Shown here piece after piece: positions 40,715 to 49,519 of a stretch of 64,000 nt of DNA. The stretch lies in the NCBI GenBank assembly GCA_903873585.1, contig CAIQOV010000021.1:1-64000 (forward strand), written 5' to 3'. The notes under the pieces were generated by a model, which did not search any database, was not told the DNA's origin, and worked only from the letters and a program-made list of their open reading frames with translations. A program made the position numbers and the translations under genes. Numbering within the stretch: position 1 is the stretch's first letter; each line of letters opens with the position of its first letter. Source of the DNA: an uncultured Rhodobacterales bacterium. Its GTDB lineage: Bacteria; Pseudomonadota; Alphaproteobacteria; Rhodobacterales; Rhodobacteraceae.

Positions 40715-41785
40715 TTACTGCGCCAACCAAGCCTGGAAGCGCTCGTTCAGTTCTGCGTCGTGGTCGACCCAGAATTCTGCCGATGACAGCAGAGCGTTGG
40801 TCAGGTTTGCAGGCGCGGTCGGCAGGTGCGGTGCCATCACCGTCTTACCGTCTTTGTACAGGATCTCTTCAGCCATCGACGACTTGCGGGCCGGGCCGTA
40901 AGAGATTTGCTGTGCGGAAGCACGCAGGCCTTCGGTCGAGGTTGCGAAGGCAATGAATTCCATCGCATCGGCCTTGTTCGGAGCGCCCTTCGGAACAACG
41001 AACATTTCGTTTTCGTAGACCTGACCATCCCAGACGATCTGGAACGGCTTGCCTTCATTCATCGCAGCAGCGAACAGACGGCCGTTATAAGCGGTGGTCA
41101 TGACAACTTCGCCGTCAGCCAGAAGCTGCGGAGCCTGAGAGCCTGCTTCCCACCAAACAACGTCAGCTTTGATGCTGTCGAGTTTGGCGAAGGCACGATC
41201 AACACCCTCGGGGGTCGACAGAACCGAGTAAACGTCAGCAACCGGAACGCCGTCACCGATCAAAGCAAATTCCAAAACAGCTTTGGCCGACTTGTGCAGA
41301 CCGCGCTTGCCCGGGAACTTAGCAAGGTCGAAGAAGTCAGCAGCGGTCTTGGGGACATCGCCGGTGAACTTGGTGGTGTCATAGCCGTAGACGTTGGCCC
41401 AGATGTCGGTCGACACGGCGCATTCTGTCACAGCTCCAGCCAAGAAGTCGTCGGCTGCGGGGGTGCCATCGGGGGCAGCCGGCAGGCTAGCCACGTCGAT
41501 CGGCTCAAGCACGCCTTCGTCGCAAAGACGAATACCGTCAGCATATTCAACCGAGGCGACGTCAACCGTAACGTTGCCAGCTTCGACCATCGCCTTGATC
41601 GCCGGAGCGGGGTTGTCGCTATCCACCATAATAGTGGCTTTGCCGGTGGCCGCGATGAACGGCTTCACGAAGGCTTCGGTCTGGGCTTCGCCATAAGCGC
41701 CGCCCCACGACATCACCGTGATGTCCGCATTTGCCGCAAAGGCAAAACCGGTCAGCGCGGTGGACAGGATTAGAATCTTCTTCAT
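40715..41785 (-). CDS. Polyamine-type ABC substrate-binding protein (PotD-like)
   Basis: A 356-residue periplasmic protein. Sec signal MKKILILSTALTGFAFAANA, then ITVMSWGGAYGEAQTEAFVKPF, the family opening. DVASVEYADGIRLCDEGVLEPID and WWEAGSQAPQLLADGEVVMTTAYNGR fit the spermidine/putrescine group, including aromatic and acidic residues expected to hold amines. Two Cys (LCDEG and VTECAVS) could form a disulfide. The ligand is inferred from family and the neighbouring ureohydrolase. Confidence 0.92.
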   Translation of the reverse strand: MKKILILSTALTGFAFAANADITVMSWGGAYGEAQTEAFVKPFIAATGKATIMVDSDNPAPAIKAMVEAGNVTVDVASVEYADGIRLCDEGVLEPIDVASLPAAPDGTPAADDFLAGAVTECAVSTDIWANVYGYDTTKFTGDVPKTAADFFDLAKFPGKRGLHKSAKAVLEFALIGDGVPVADVYSVLSTPEGVDRAFAKLDSIKADVVWWEAGSQAPQLLADGEVVMTTAYNGRLFAAAMNEGKPFQIVWDGQVYENEMFVVPKGAPNKADAMEFIAFATSTEGLRASAQQISYGPARKSSMAEEILYKDGKTVMAPHLPTAPANLTNALLSSAEFWVDHDAELNERFQAWLAQ

Positions 41786-41846
41786 TCAAGTCTCCATGTT
41801 GGATTTTGGTTCAGTTTCTTGGCAGCCAATTGCTTGGCCACACGTC

Positions 41847-42974
41847 TCAAGGGTCAAGCGCGCGGGCATCTTGGGGATGCCAGCCGACCTTGATCTTTTC
41901 GCCCGGCACCAAGACACGTTGGCCTTGGGCGTTGCGGGCTTTGATGACGAAATCGTCCGAGCCTGCCACGCGCAGACGGGTGCGGAACAAATCGCCCATA
42001 TAGATGAATTCCAGCACTTCGGCTTCGATTGTATGGGTGCCTTCGGGCATCATCTCGGGCTTGAACTCAACCCGCTCGGGGCGAATCGACACCACGGTTT
42101 TCGCGCCGATGGTGGTGACGTTCACGGGGGTTGCGTCAATCACCTCGCCGGTGGCCAAACGCACAAGGCAGCGCCCGCCGCTGATGTCTTCAATAACGCC
42201 GGCCAAGCGGTTGTTTTCGCCGATAAATTGCGCAACAAAGCTGTTGTCGGGGCGTTCGTACAGGTCTTGCGGGGTGGCAAGCTGCTGGATGCGGCCATCG
42301 TTGAACACGGCAACACGGTCTGACATCGTCAGCGCCTCACCCTGATCGTGGGTGACGTAAACCACCGTGATGCCAAGGCTTTCGTGCAGGTGCTTGATTT
42401 CAAACTGCATATGCTCGCGCAGTTGCTTGTCCAACGCACCCAAGGGTTCGTCCATCAAGACCAAAGCGGGGTCAAACACCAAAGCGCGCGCTAAGGCGAT
42501 GCGCTGTTGCTGGCCGCCCGAAAGCTGGGCGGGACGGCGGTTCAAGAACGCCCCCATCTGCACCATATCCAAGGCGCGTTTCACTTTGGCTTCGCGCTGA
42601 TCGCGCGCCATGCCGCGCACTTCCAAGGGGAAAGACAGGTTTTCCCCCACCGTCATATGGGGAAACAGCGCGTAATTCTGAAACACCATCCCAATGCCGC
42701 GCTTGTGCGGTGGCACTTGGTTGATCGGGCGACCGTCCAGCGTGATTTCACCGTGCGTTGCGGTTTCAAACCCCGCCAGCATCATCAGGCACGTCGTCTT
42801 GCCCGACCCTGACGGCCCCAGCATCGTCAGAAATTCGCCTTTGCCGATGGCAAGGTTCAAATCCTTCACAACCAGCGACACGCCGTCGTAGCTTTTTTGC
42901 ACATGATCGAACACGACAAACGCCGTGCTTGCGCTCTGCTTGCCACCCAATTGAGCGCCGGATTGTGACACCAT
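41847..42974 (-). CDS. Polyamine-type ABC transporter ATP-binding protein (PotA-like)
   Basis: A 375-residue ATPase. Walker A GPSGSGKTTCLMM, signature LSGGQQQRIALARAL, Walker B LVLMDEPLGALD, the H-loop TVVYVTHDQGEAL and a C-terminal TOBE domain (VVSIRPERVEF, YMGDLFRTRLRV). First gene of the five-gene minus-strand operon (ATPase, binding protein, two permeases, ureohydrolase). A 15-bp palindrome lies 37 bases upstream of the ATG and may be its operator. Confidence 0.93.
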   Translation of the reverse strand: MVSQSGAQLGGKQSASTAFVVFDHVQKSYDGVSLVVKDLNLAIGKGEFLTMLGPSGSGKTTCLMMLAGFETATHGEITLDGRPINQVPPHKRGIGMVFQNYALFPHMTVGENLSFPLEVRGMARDQREAKVKRALDMVQMGAFLNRRPAQLSGGQQQRIALARALVFDPALVLMDEPLGALDKQLREHMQFEIKHLHESLGITVVYVTHDQGEALTMSDRVAVFNDGRIQQLATPQDLYERPDNSFVAQFIGENNRLAGVIEDISGGRCLVRLATGEVIDATPVNVTTIGAKTVVSIRPERVEFKPEMMPEGTHTIEAEVLEFIYMGDLFRTRLRVAGSDDFVIKARNAQGQRVLVPGEKIKVGWHPQDARALDP

Positions 42975-43324
42975 CTTCTCCCCATCGTCGCGGCCGTTGG
43001 TCGGCCTTGTTGCTTAAGTCTTAAGCCGATGCCTAGGCTGATGGCAATTGGCTTTCATCTGAACAAGGCTAGCCGTGGCAGATGCCCGCCAATCGGTCTT
43101 TTTGCGCCCAATTTGCCGCCTATCGCGCCAAAGTGATCATAAATGAGGCGTTTGGCAAGCGATCAGGCCAAGCCTTTGGGCAAGGGCAATTTGACCGATG
43201 CCTGAAACAGCACGATTCGTGGGCACATTGGAACGCCACCGAAAAAAACCGCGTCGCAGGCCAAAAAGGCACGACCCGACCATTTTCAGTCACTTTAACA
43301 ATTTTTGGGAAATCCCGGCCAGAT
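42975..43324. other. Regulatory intergenic region upstream of the polyamine operon
   Basis: About 350 bases between the PotA-like gene and tRNA-Leu. An 84-codon frame at 43082-43336 runs into the tRNA and has no motif or ribosome site, so I do not call it. The region is moderately AT-richer than the genes and contains the palindrome at 43012-43026. No other structure was recognised. Confidence 0.4.
43012..43026. promoter_or_regulatory. Perfect 15-bp palindrome upstream of the polyamine operon
   Basis: GCTTAAG and its reverse complement CTTAAGC flank one T. It lies 37 bases before the ATG of the PotA-like gene, a suitable place for a dimeric regulator. I do not recognise the consensus; no regulator gene is adjacent. 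Confidence 0.4.
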
Positions 43325-43411
43325 TGGTGCGGATGAAAGGACTCGAACCTTCACTCCGATTAAAGAACAGCGACCTCAACGCTGCGCGTCTACCAATTCC
43401 GCCACATCCGC
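43325..43411 (-). tRNA. tRNA-Leu(GAG)
   Basis: The minus strand gives an 87-nt class II tRNA: acceptor GCGGATG/CATCCGC, A73 and encoded CCA, D-arm GGCGGAATTGGTAGAC, anticodon stem CAGCG/CGCTG with loop TTGAGGT (anticodon GAG), a long variable arm and T-loop GGTTCGAGTCC. A73 and the class II arm support leucine. Confidence 0.95.
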
Positions 43412-43548
43412 ATTGATCCGGCTCGGGTGTGGGGGTGATAGCGAAGGGCGCGGGCGAAGGGAAGGGGTTTTGTGGGAAATTCCCGCAGCTTTCGCCAGAA
43501 CGGGCCAGCGCACTGGACGGGGGCGGTTTGCAGCGATATTCAAGTGAT

Positions 43549-44199
43549 ATGCCACAGATCACCACCCTGCCCGGCCTTGCGCCTTACGCCGAAACCTTGG
43601 CCGCGATGGAAGCGCGCGTCGCCGCCATTGCCGCAGGCACGGCAGAGGAGGGGGTTTGGTTGTTGGAACACCCGCCGCTGTATACGGCTGGCACCTCATC
43701 GCGCCTTGAAGATTTGACCGACCCGACCCGCTTTCCCGTGCATGTCGCAGGGCGCGGCGGACAATACACCTACCACGGCCCCGGCCAACGTGTGGCTTAT
43801 GTCATGCTAGACCTGAACAAGCGCGGGCGCGATGTGCGCCAGTTTGTTTGCGCGCTCGAGGCTTGGGTGATCGGCACTTTGGCCAGCTTTAACGTCAAGG
43901 GCGAACGCAGGGCTGGCCGTGTGGGGGTTTGGGTCACACGGCCCGATCAGCCCGCCAACGCCGACGGGTCGATGCGCGAAGATAAGATCGCAGCCATCGG
44001 CGTGAAGCTGCGCCGCTGGGTCAGCTTTCACGGCATCTCGATCAACGTGGAACCTGACTTGCGCCATTTTTCCGGCATCGTGCCCTGCGGCATTCGCGAC
44101 CACGGCGTCACCTCTTTGGTCGATCTGGGCCTGCCTGTCACTATGGCCGATCTGGACGCAGCGCTTTTGGCCGAATTCCCCCGCCACTTCCCATCCTAG
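43549..44199 (+). CDS. lipB: Octanoyltransferase, lipoate biosynthesis
   Basis: A 216-residue enzyme that moves octanoyl from ACP to lipoyl domains. Signature [21 protein letters not shown], the catalytic Cys/Lys region with [22 protein letters not shown] and [15 protein letters not shown] are intact. Start at ATG 43549; the frame is open to 43429, but the extra 40 residues are unlike the family and no strong ribosome site decides the matter. Upstream of ctaD on the same strand with a 229-base gap. Confidence 0.94.
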   Translation: MPQITTLPGLAPYAETLAAMEARVAAIAAGTAEEGVWLLEHPPLYTAGTSSRLEDLTDPTRFPVHVAGRGGQYTYHGPGQRVAYVMLDLNKRGRDVRQFVCALEAWVIGTLASFNVKGERRAGRVGVWVTRPDQPANADGSMREDKIAAIGVKLRRWVSFHGISINVEPDLRHFSGIVPCGIRDHGVTSLVDLGLPVTMADLDAALLAEFPRHFPS

Positions 44200-44428
44200 C
44201 ATGGCGCGCCCTTGGCAAAAACGACCAAGGTTCTTGTCGCAATCGGGCAGCTTGGGGCGCACCAACCCGCAAATTGCAAAAAAAGTAACGCCAGCCTGAC
44301 ATTTTCTAAGCGAAGCCCCAAGTCTGACATTGCCCTATAGCGGCGTGCAAACTAAACACTCTAGCAATCGGGGCAGAGTCTTGCACGACCGCGCGCCGAA
44401 CCTGACACGCAATACACGGGAGACGCCA

Positions 44429-46105
44429 ATGGCTGACGCAGCCCTCCATGGCCACGACCATGACCATGAGCACAAAGGGTTCTTTACCCGCTGGTTCATG
44501 TCGACGAACCATAAAGACATCGGTATTTTGTACCTGTTCACCGGCGGGCTTGTGGGCCTGATCTCGGTCATCTTCACCGTTTATATGCGGATGGAGCTGA
44601 TGTACCCCGGCGTGCAATACCTTTGCACCGAAGGCCTGCGCTTTGTCGCAGATGCCAGCCAGCCCTGCACACCTGACGGCCACCAGTGGAACGTGATCAT
44701 CACGGGCCACGGGGTCTTGATGATGTTCTTCGTGGTGATCCCCGCGCTGTTTGGCGGCTTTGGCAACTACTTCATGCCGCTACAAATCGGCGCGCCGGAT
44801 ATGGCGTTTCCGCGCATGAACAACCTGTCGTATTGGATGTATGTGGCTGGCGCCACGCTGGGCATCTTATCGGTCTTCGCCCCGGGTGGTGAAGGCGGCA
44901 CGGGTGCGGGCGTTGGTTGGGTGCTTTACCCGCCGCTGTCGGCCAAAGAAGATGGCTACGCGATGGACCTTGCGATTTTCGCGGTTCACTTGTCGGGCGC
45001 TTCGTCGATCTTGGGGGCGATCAACATGATCACCACCTTCCTGAACATGCGCGCACCGGGCATGACGATGCACAAAGTGCCGTTGTTTGCTTGGTCAATC
45101 TTTGTGACCGCATGGTTGATCTTGCTGTCGCTGCCGGTTCTGGCGGGTGCGATCACCATGCTGCTGACCGACCGCAACTTTGGCACCACCTTCTTTGACC
45201 CCGCAGGCGGCGGCGACCCGATCTTGTATCAGCACATCTTGTGGTTCTTCGGCCACCCAGAAGTGTATATCATCGTCATTCCGGCCTTCGGCATCATCAG
45301 CCACGTCATCGCGACCTTCTCGAAAAAGCCGGTGTTTGGCTATCTGCCGATGGTTTACGCCATGGTGGCGATTGGGGTTCTGGGCTTTGTTGTCTGGGCG
45401 CACCATATGTACACGGTGGGCATGTCGCTGACCCAGCAAAGCTACTTCATGATGGCCACGATGGTCATCGCGGTTCCGACCGGCGTGAAGGTATTCAGCT
45501 GGATCGCGACGATGTGGGGCGGCTCGATCGAGTTCAAGACGCCGATGCTTTGGGCCTTTGGCTTCTTGTTTCTGTTCACCGTCGGCGGGGTTACGGGCAT
45601 CATGCTCAGCCAAGCGCCGGTCGACCGGATGTATCACGACACCTATTACGTGGTGGCGCACTTTCACTATGTGATGAGCTTGGGCGCGGTGTTTGGCATC
45701 TTCGCGGGCATCTACTTCTGGTTCGGCAAGATGTCGGGCCGCGAGTATCCGGAATGGGCGGGCAAGCTGCACTTCTGGACGATGTTCATCGGTGCGAACC
45801 TGACCTTCTTCCCGCAGCACTTCTTGGGTCGTCAGGGCATGCCGCGCCGTTACATCGACTATCCGGAAGCCTTCGCCTACTGGAACCAAATCTCGTCTTA
45901 CGGCGCGTTCCTAAGCTTTGCTTCGTTCGTGTTCTTCCTAGTGATGATTTTCTACGCGATGTTCTATGGCAAGAAGATCACTGTGAACAACTACTGGAAC
46001 GAGTACGCCGACACGCTGGAATGGACCCTGCCCTGCCCGCCGCCCGAACACACGTTCGAGCAGTTGCCCAAGCGGGAAGACTGGGATCACGCCCACAACC
46101 ACTAA
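44429..46105 (+). CDS. ctaD: Cytochrome c oxidase subunit I, aa3 type
   Basis: A 558-residue heme-copper oxidase core subunit. A His-rich N-terminus ([12 protein letters not shown]) precedes [10 protein letters not shown]. The D-channel Glu in [16 protein letters not shown], the CuB ligands AHHMYTVGM and the heme ligands [12 protein letters not shown] are intact, marking an A1-type oxidase pumping protons at the inner membrane. I choose ATG 44429; the ORF open to 44330 is upstream leader. The 229-base region before it has no gene. A strong terminator follows at 46111, so subunits II and III are encoded elsewhere. Confidence 0.96.
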   Translation: MADAALHGHDHDHEHKGFFTRWFMSTNHKDIGILYLFTGGLVGLISVIFTVYMRMELMYPGVQYLCTEGLRFVADASQPCTPDGHQWNVIITGHGVLMMFFVVIPALFGGFGNYFMPLQIGAPDMAFPRMNNLSYWMYVAGATLGILSVFAPGGEGGTGAGVGWVLYPPLSAKEDGYAMDLAIFAVHLSGASSILGAINMITTFLNMRAPGMTMHKVPLFAWSIFVTAWLILLSLPVLAGAITMLLTDRNFGTTFFDPAGGGDPILYQHILWFFGHPEVYIIVIPAFGIISHVIATFSKKPVFGYLPMVYAMVAIGVLGFVVWAHHMYTVGMSLTQQSYFMMATMVIAVPTGVKVFSWIATMWGGSIEFKTPMLWAFGFLFLFTVGGVTGIMLSQAPVDRMYHDTYYVVAHFHYVMSLGAVFGIFAGIYFWFGKMSGREYPEWAGKLHFWTMFIGANLTFFPQHFLGRQGMPRRYIDYPEAFAYWNQISSYGAFLSFASFVFFLVMIFYAMFYGKKITVNNYWNEYADTLEWTLPCPPPEHTFEQLPKREDWDHAHNH

Positions 46106-46110
46106 GACCC

Positions 46111-46137
46111 AAAGGCCCCGGGAAACCGGGGCCTTTT
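46111..46137 (+). terminator. Rho-independent terminator of ctaD
   Basis: AAAGGCCCCGG (46111-46121) pairs with 46126-46136 around a GAAA tetraloop; the 3' arm runs into TTTT. Five bases after the ctaD stop. Confidence 0.88.
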
Positions 46138-46219
46138 GCTTTGGGGCAAAGCCGTTTAACATGCCAAAAGACGTAAACAGATTGTTTTCCCGTTTCCCTT
46201 TTCCCACAGCAAGTTTTTC

Positions 46220-46936
46220 ATGATGCGTTTCGGTGCAGCCCTTTTTATCATGATGATCGGCTTGCCCTTGCGGGCAGATCGCCTTCCCCCCTTGTTGATG
46301 TTCCCCGCGCCCCTTGCCCCTGACCTAGCATCCCTGCCAAGGATTGCAGGCAGCGACCCTGTTGCGGTGAAAATCAACCAAGCCCTCAAGCAAGAGGAAG
46401 AGAATATTCTGCTCGGCAGACAAGAATGTCTTGCAAAGCCCAACTCCGATTTTGCCGCTTGGTCAAACGTTACGATGAACGGCCCAGAGTTTCTAAGCAT
46501 CTGGCAAAGCCGTGATTTTTCTTGCGGTGGACCCCATCCGGACAACGCCCAATTTGTATTGCTGTTTGACCTGAAAACCGGTGAGGCGCTGGACCCTTAC
46601 ACGCTTTTGCCGCGAGAGATGCGGCCAGACAAACCAAAGCTGGGCAGGTATCCAGGGGATGAAACCTCTTTCATCCTCTACCGTCCCTTGCAAAACCTGT
46701 ATACCAGCCGTGCGGTGCTGGACCCGCTTATGCCCGAAGAGTGCTTGGACATCTTTGCCAATGATCGCTGGATGCGTTTCCTTTTATGGCCCGACGCCAA
46801 AGAACATGCCTTGATAATCCAGCCCCACGGCTTGGCCCATGCCGAGGCTTATTGCGCCGAGGCGCTGCCAGTTCCGTTAGACGTGCTGCGGCAACTTCAT
46901 GCCCCGCTGCGCTTGATTGACGCTTTGGCACGATAA
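46220..46936 (+). CDS. Secreted hypothetical protein, DUF3298-like
   Basis: A 238-residue protein with a signal peptide (MMRFGAALFIMMIGLPLRA). The stretch SDPVAVKINQALKQEEENIL and, later, FSCGGPHPDNAQFVLLFDLK with TGEALDPYTLL resemble the DUF3298/RsiV-type extracellular domain (pattern: GGAHxN...FDLKTGKxL). Four Cys could form disulfides. Two ATGs in tandem (46220 and 46223) are possible starts; the ribosome site is weak. Function unknown; probably a periplasmic or surface protein unrelated to the oxidase upstream, from which it is separated by a terminator. Confidence 0.7.
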   Translation: MMRFGAALFIMMIGLPLRADRLPPLLMFPAPLAPDLASLPRIAGSDPVAVKINQALKQEEENILLGRQECLAKPNSDFAAWSNVTMNGPEFLSIWQSRDFSCGGPHPDNAQFVLLFDLKTGEALDPYTLLPREMRPDKPKLGRYPGDETSFILYRPLQNLYTSRAVLDPLMPEECLDIFANDRWMRFLLWPDAKEHALIIQPHGLAHAEAYCAEALPVPLDVLRQLHAPLRLIDALAR

Positions 46937-47029
46937 CACCAAGCGTGGGACATTTGCGGTTTCCCCATCTTGGGGCTGGGAAATGGGATGGGCCACGCTA
47001 TGATTTGGCTATAGCTAGATTTGGTCAAA

Positions 47030-47518
47030 ATGCCCTATCACTGGTCCCCTACCCCGCCGTCTGAACCACACCGATTGCACCTATGGGCACATCAGTCGCT
47101 TAGCCCGCGCGGGTTTGTGGGGTTTTTGGGGGTGACGTCGATCATGCTGGCCCTGCCCCTGATCACGCAAATCGGCCATCCGGGCTTGTGGGTGCTGTTG
47201 CCGTGTTTGCTGGCAGCACTCGCGGGATTGTGGGCGGCGCTGGCGCGCAATGCGCGGGATCGTGCGATCACCGAGGATGTGACCCTGTCGGCAGAAGACA
47301 TCACCCTAATCCGCCACGGCCCGCATGGGCGTCGGCAAGATTGGCAGGCCAACCCGCATTGGCTGCGGCTAACGCTGCACGAATCGGGCGGGCCTGTGCC
47401 GCAGTATCTGACCCTGTCCGGCGGCGGGCGGGTGGTAGAGTTGGGGGCGTTCTTGACCGAGGCCGAACGTGTTACGCTGAAGGGCGAGATTGAACGTTTG
47501 CTGGTCACCCTGCGCTAG
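47030..47518 (+). CDS. DUF2244-domain membrane protein
   Basis: A 162-residue protein with two membrane helices (~29-68: FVGFLGVTSIMLALPLI and LWVLLPCLLAALAGLWAAL) and a C-terminal cytoplasmic beta-rich part (DITLIRHGPHGRRQDWQANPHWLRL). DUF2244 proteins are often encoded near cytochrome oxidase genes in Rhodobacterales, as here. Their function is unknown. Start at ATG 47030; an in-frame TTG three codons earlier is possible. A hairpin follows the stop directly. Confidence 0.88.
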   Translation: MPYHWSPTPPSEPHRLHLWAHQSLSPRGFVGFLGVTSIMLALPLITQIGHPGLWVLLPCLLAALAGLWAALARNARDRAITEDVTLSAEDITLIRHGPHGRRQDWQANPHWLRLTLHESGGPVPQYLTLSGGGRVVELGAFLTEAERVTLKGEIERLLVTLR

Positions 47519-47519
47519 G

Positions 47520-47542
47520 CTGGAGGGCTGCGCGCCCTCCAG
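47520..47542 (+). terminator. Hairpin between converging DUF2244 and YqeY-like genes
   Basis: CTGGAGGGC (47520-47528) and its complement (47534-47542) enclose a five-base loop immediately after the DUF2244 stop. There is no U-tract, so termination would be factor-assisted or the hairpin protects 3' ends. The dispersed repeat copy follows. Confidence 0.5.
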
Positions 47543-47549
47543 ACCTCTG

Positions 47550-47574
47550 CGGGATATTTGCGCAAGTATGAAAG
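47550..47574 (+). repeat. Dispersed intergenic repeat, copy 2
   Basis: CGGGATATTTGCGCAAGTATGAAAG, about three differences from copy 1 at 21611-21635, in the same context: after a hairpin in a convergent gap. A G-run follows here. Confidence 0.6.
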
Positions 47575-47591
47575 GGGGGTGCGGGGGGGGC

Positions 47592-48044
47592 TTAGGCGAG
47601 GCGGGCTTTGATGAGGGCACCGACAGAGCCGAAATCCATCGAACCGGTGTATTTGGCTTTGAGCACCGCCATCACACGGCCCATGTCTTTGACCGAAGTG
47701 GCCCCCACCTCGGCCACGGCAGCGGCGATGGCGGCTTCGACTTCGGATGTGGTCAGTTGCTTGGGCAGGAATTCTTCGATCACCTTGATCTCGGCGATCT
47801 CTTTATCCGCCAAGTCTTGCCGCGCGCCTTCGATGTAAACTTTGACCGATTCTTGGCGCTGTTTGACCATCTTGGCCAGAACGGCCAACTCATCCGCATC
47901 GCTGATCACCACGCCATCACCGCGCAGGGCAATCTCGCGCTCTTTCAAGCCGTTCAGAATCAGGCGCAAGGCTGAGAGGCGATCTGCCGCTTTGGCCTTC
48001 ATCGCCTCTTTAATCTCGCCCATCAGATCATCGCGCAGTGCCAT
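47592..48044 (-). CDS. GatB/YqeY-domain protein
   Basis: A 150-residue helical protein. MALRDDLMGEIKEAMKAKAA at the N-terminus, then RLSALRLILNGLKEREIALRG, KMVKQRQESVKVYIEGARQDL and VKDMGRVMAVLKAKYTGSMDF are standard YqeY features. Related to the tail domain of GatB, which binds tRNA, but YqeY proteins are of unknown role. An alternative start four codons upstream (48056) is less conserved. Convergent with the DUF2244 gene and divergent from carA. Confidence 0.93.
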   Translation of the reverse strand: MALRDDLMGEIKEAMKAKAADRLSALRLILNGLKEREIALRGDGVVISDADELAVLAKMVKQRQESVKVYIEGARQDLADKEIAEIKVIEEFLPKQLTTSEVEAAIAAAVAEVGATSVKDMGRVMAVLKAKYTGSMDFGSVGALIKARLA

Positions 48045-48226
48045 TTTCGCCCCCATTTGTGCTTGAAACCCACCATAGCTGTCACACCCCCGTCACGCAA
48101 CCAAGCTGCGCAAAATCAACCTGCTGAAATCACACCATATTCTTAAATGCAGCCCACCTTGACCCCACAGGCCACAACCCTTAGGTTCCGCCCGTTTCCC
48201 GCCCCCCGCCCCTAGGAGTTGCCCCC

Positions 48227-49384
48227 ATGCCGCATCAAGCCGAAAAACCCACCGCTTGTCTGGCTTTGGCCGATGGCACGCTGTTCTTCGGCCATGGCTT
48301 TGGGGCTGTTGGGGAAACGGTGGCCGAGCTGGTGTTTAACACCGCGATGACCGGCTATCAGGAGATTATGACCGACCCGTCCTATGCGGGCCAAGTGGTG
48401 ACCTTTACCTTCCCGCATATCGGCAACACCGGCATCACCGACGAAGATGATGAAACCGCAACGCCGGTGGCGGCGGGCATGGTGGTGAAATGGGATCCGA
48501 CAGAGCCGTCAAACTGGCGCGCGACGGGCGATCTGGTGGCGTGGATGGCAGCCAAGGGGCGCATCGGGATTGGCGGACTAGACACCCGCCGCCTGACCCG
48601 CGCCATTCGCCAACAAGGTGCGCCGCATGTGGCCCTAGCCCACGACCCTTCGGGCAATTTTGACATTGCACGGTTGGTGGCCAAGGCGCGGGCTTGGAAG
48701 GGGTTGGTGGGGCTGGATTTGGCCAAGGATGTGTCTTGCGCGCAATCTTACCGCTGGGACGAGCAGCTTTGGGCTTGGCCGCAAGGCTACACCAAGCGCC
48801 AAGGCCCCGGCCTGCGTGTGGTGGCGATTGACTACGGCGCAAAGCGCAACATCCTGCGCTGCCTTGCTTCAACGGGGTGCGAGGTGACAGTGTTGCCCGC
48901 CACCGCCACAGCCGAAGATGTTCTGGCGCTGAACCCCGAAGGCGTGTTCCTGTCGAACGGTCCGGGCGATCCGGCGGCGACGGGGGCCTATGCTGTGCCG
49001 ATGATTCAAGGCGTGCTGCAAGCCGATCTGCCGCTGTTTGGCATTTGCCTTGGCCATCAGATGCTGGCCCTTGCCTTGGGGGCGACCACCGTCAAGATGA
49101 ACCACGGCCACCACGGCGCGAACCATCCGGTGAAAGACCTCACGACGGGCAAGGTCGAGATTACCTCGATGAACCACGGCTTCACGGTGGATAGCCAAAC
49201 CCTGCCCAAGGGCGTGTCAGAAACCCATGTCAGCCTGTTTGACGGGTCAAACTGTGGCATCGCGGTGGATGGCAAGCCGATCTTTTCGGTGCAATACCAC
49301 CCCGAGGCGTCACCCGGCCCGCAAGACAGTTTCTATCTGTTCGAGCGGTTTGCCGCCGCGATGCGCGCACGGCGCGCGGCCTAA
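48227..49384 (+). CDS. carA: Carbamoyl-phosphate synthase small subunit
   Basis: A 385-residue glutaminase subunit supplying ammonia for carbamoyl phosphate in arginine and pyrimidine synthesis. N-terminal domain with GTLFFGHGFGAVGETVAELVF and NTAMTGYQEIMTDPSY; C-terminal class I amidotransferase with nucleophile Cys in FGICLGHQMLA and His-Glu in YHPEASPGP. A TAGGAG sits ahead of the ATG. carB is not in the window. Confidence 0.96.
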   Translation: MPHQAEKPTACLALADGTLFFGHGFGAVGETVAELVFNTAMTGYQEIMTDPSYAGQVVTFTFPHIGNTGITDEDDETATPVAAGMVVKWDPTEPSNWRATGDLVAWMAAKGRIGIGGLDTRRLTRAIRQQGAPHVALAHDPSGNFDIARLVAKARAWKGLVGLDLAKDVSCAQSYRWDEQLWAWPQGYTKRQGPGLRVVAIDYGAKRNILRCLASTGCEVTVLPATATAEDVLALNPEGVFLSNGPGDPAATGAYAVPMIQGVLQADLPLFGICLGHQMLALALGATTVKMNHGHHGANHPVKDLTTGKVEITSMNHGFTVDSQTLPKGVSETHVSLFDGSNCGIAVDGKPIFSVQYHPEASPGPQDSFYLFERFAAAMRARRAA

Positions 49385-49519
49385 GGGGTGCGCGCTGATC
49401 ACAGCGGCTTGTGGATAAATTCGGTATTAAACTTGTATTGCGCGGTTTTTGTTAAGCCGGTCTTAACCTTGAGCCGGTGATGCTGACCCCAAGGCCCAAG
49501 TCTGGGCCAAGGGGATTTC

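Noticed and set aside
43082-43336. 84-codon plus-strand frame upstream of tRNA-Leu
   Set aside because: Runs into the tRNA gene on the other strand and lacks any protein-like feature.
44296-44331. CTGACATT direct repeats 28 bases apart upstream of ctaD as an operator
   Set aside because: Eight-base identity at one place is close to chance expectation, and neither copy fits a known site or promoter spacing.
45095-45889. 264-codon minus-strand frame
   Set aside because: Antisense to ctaD; composed mainly of charged residues without any domain.
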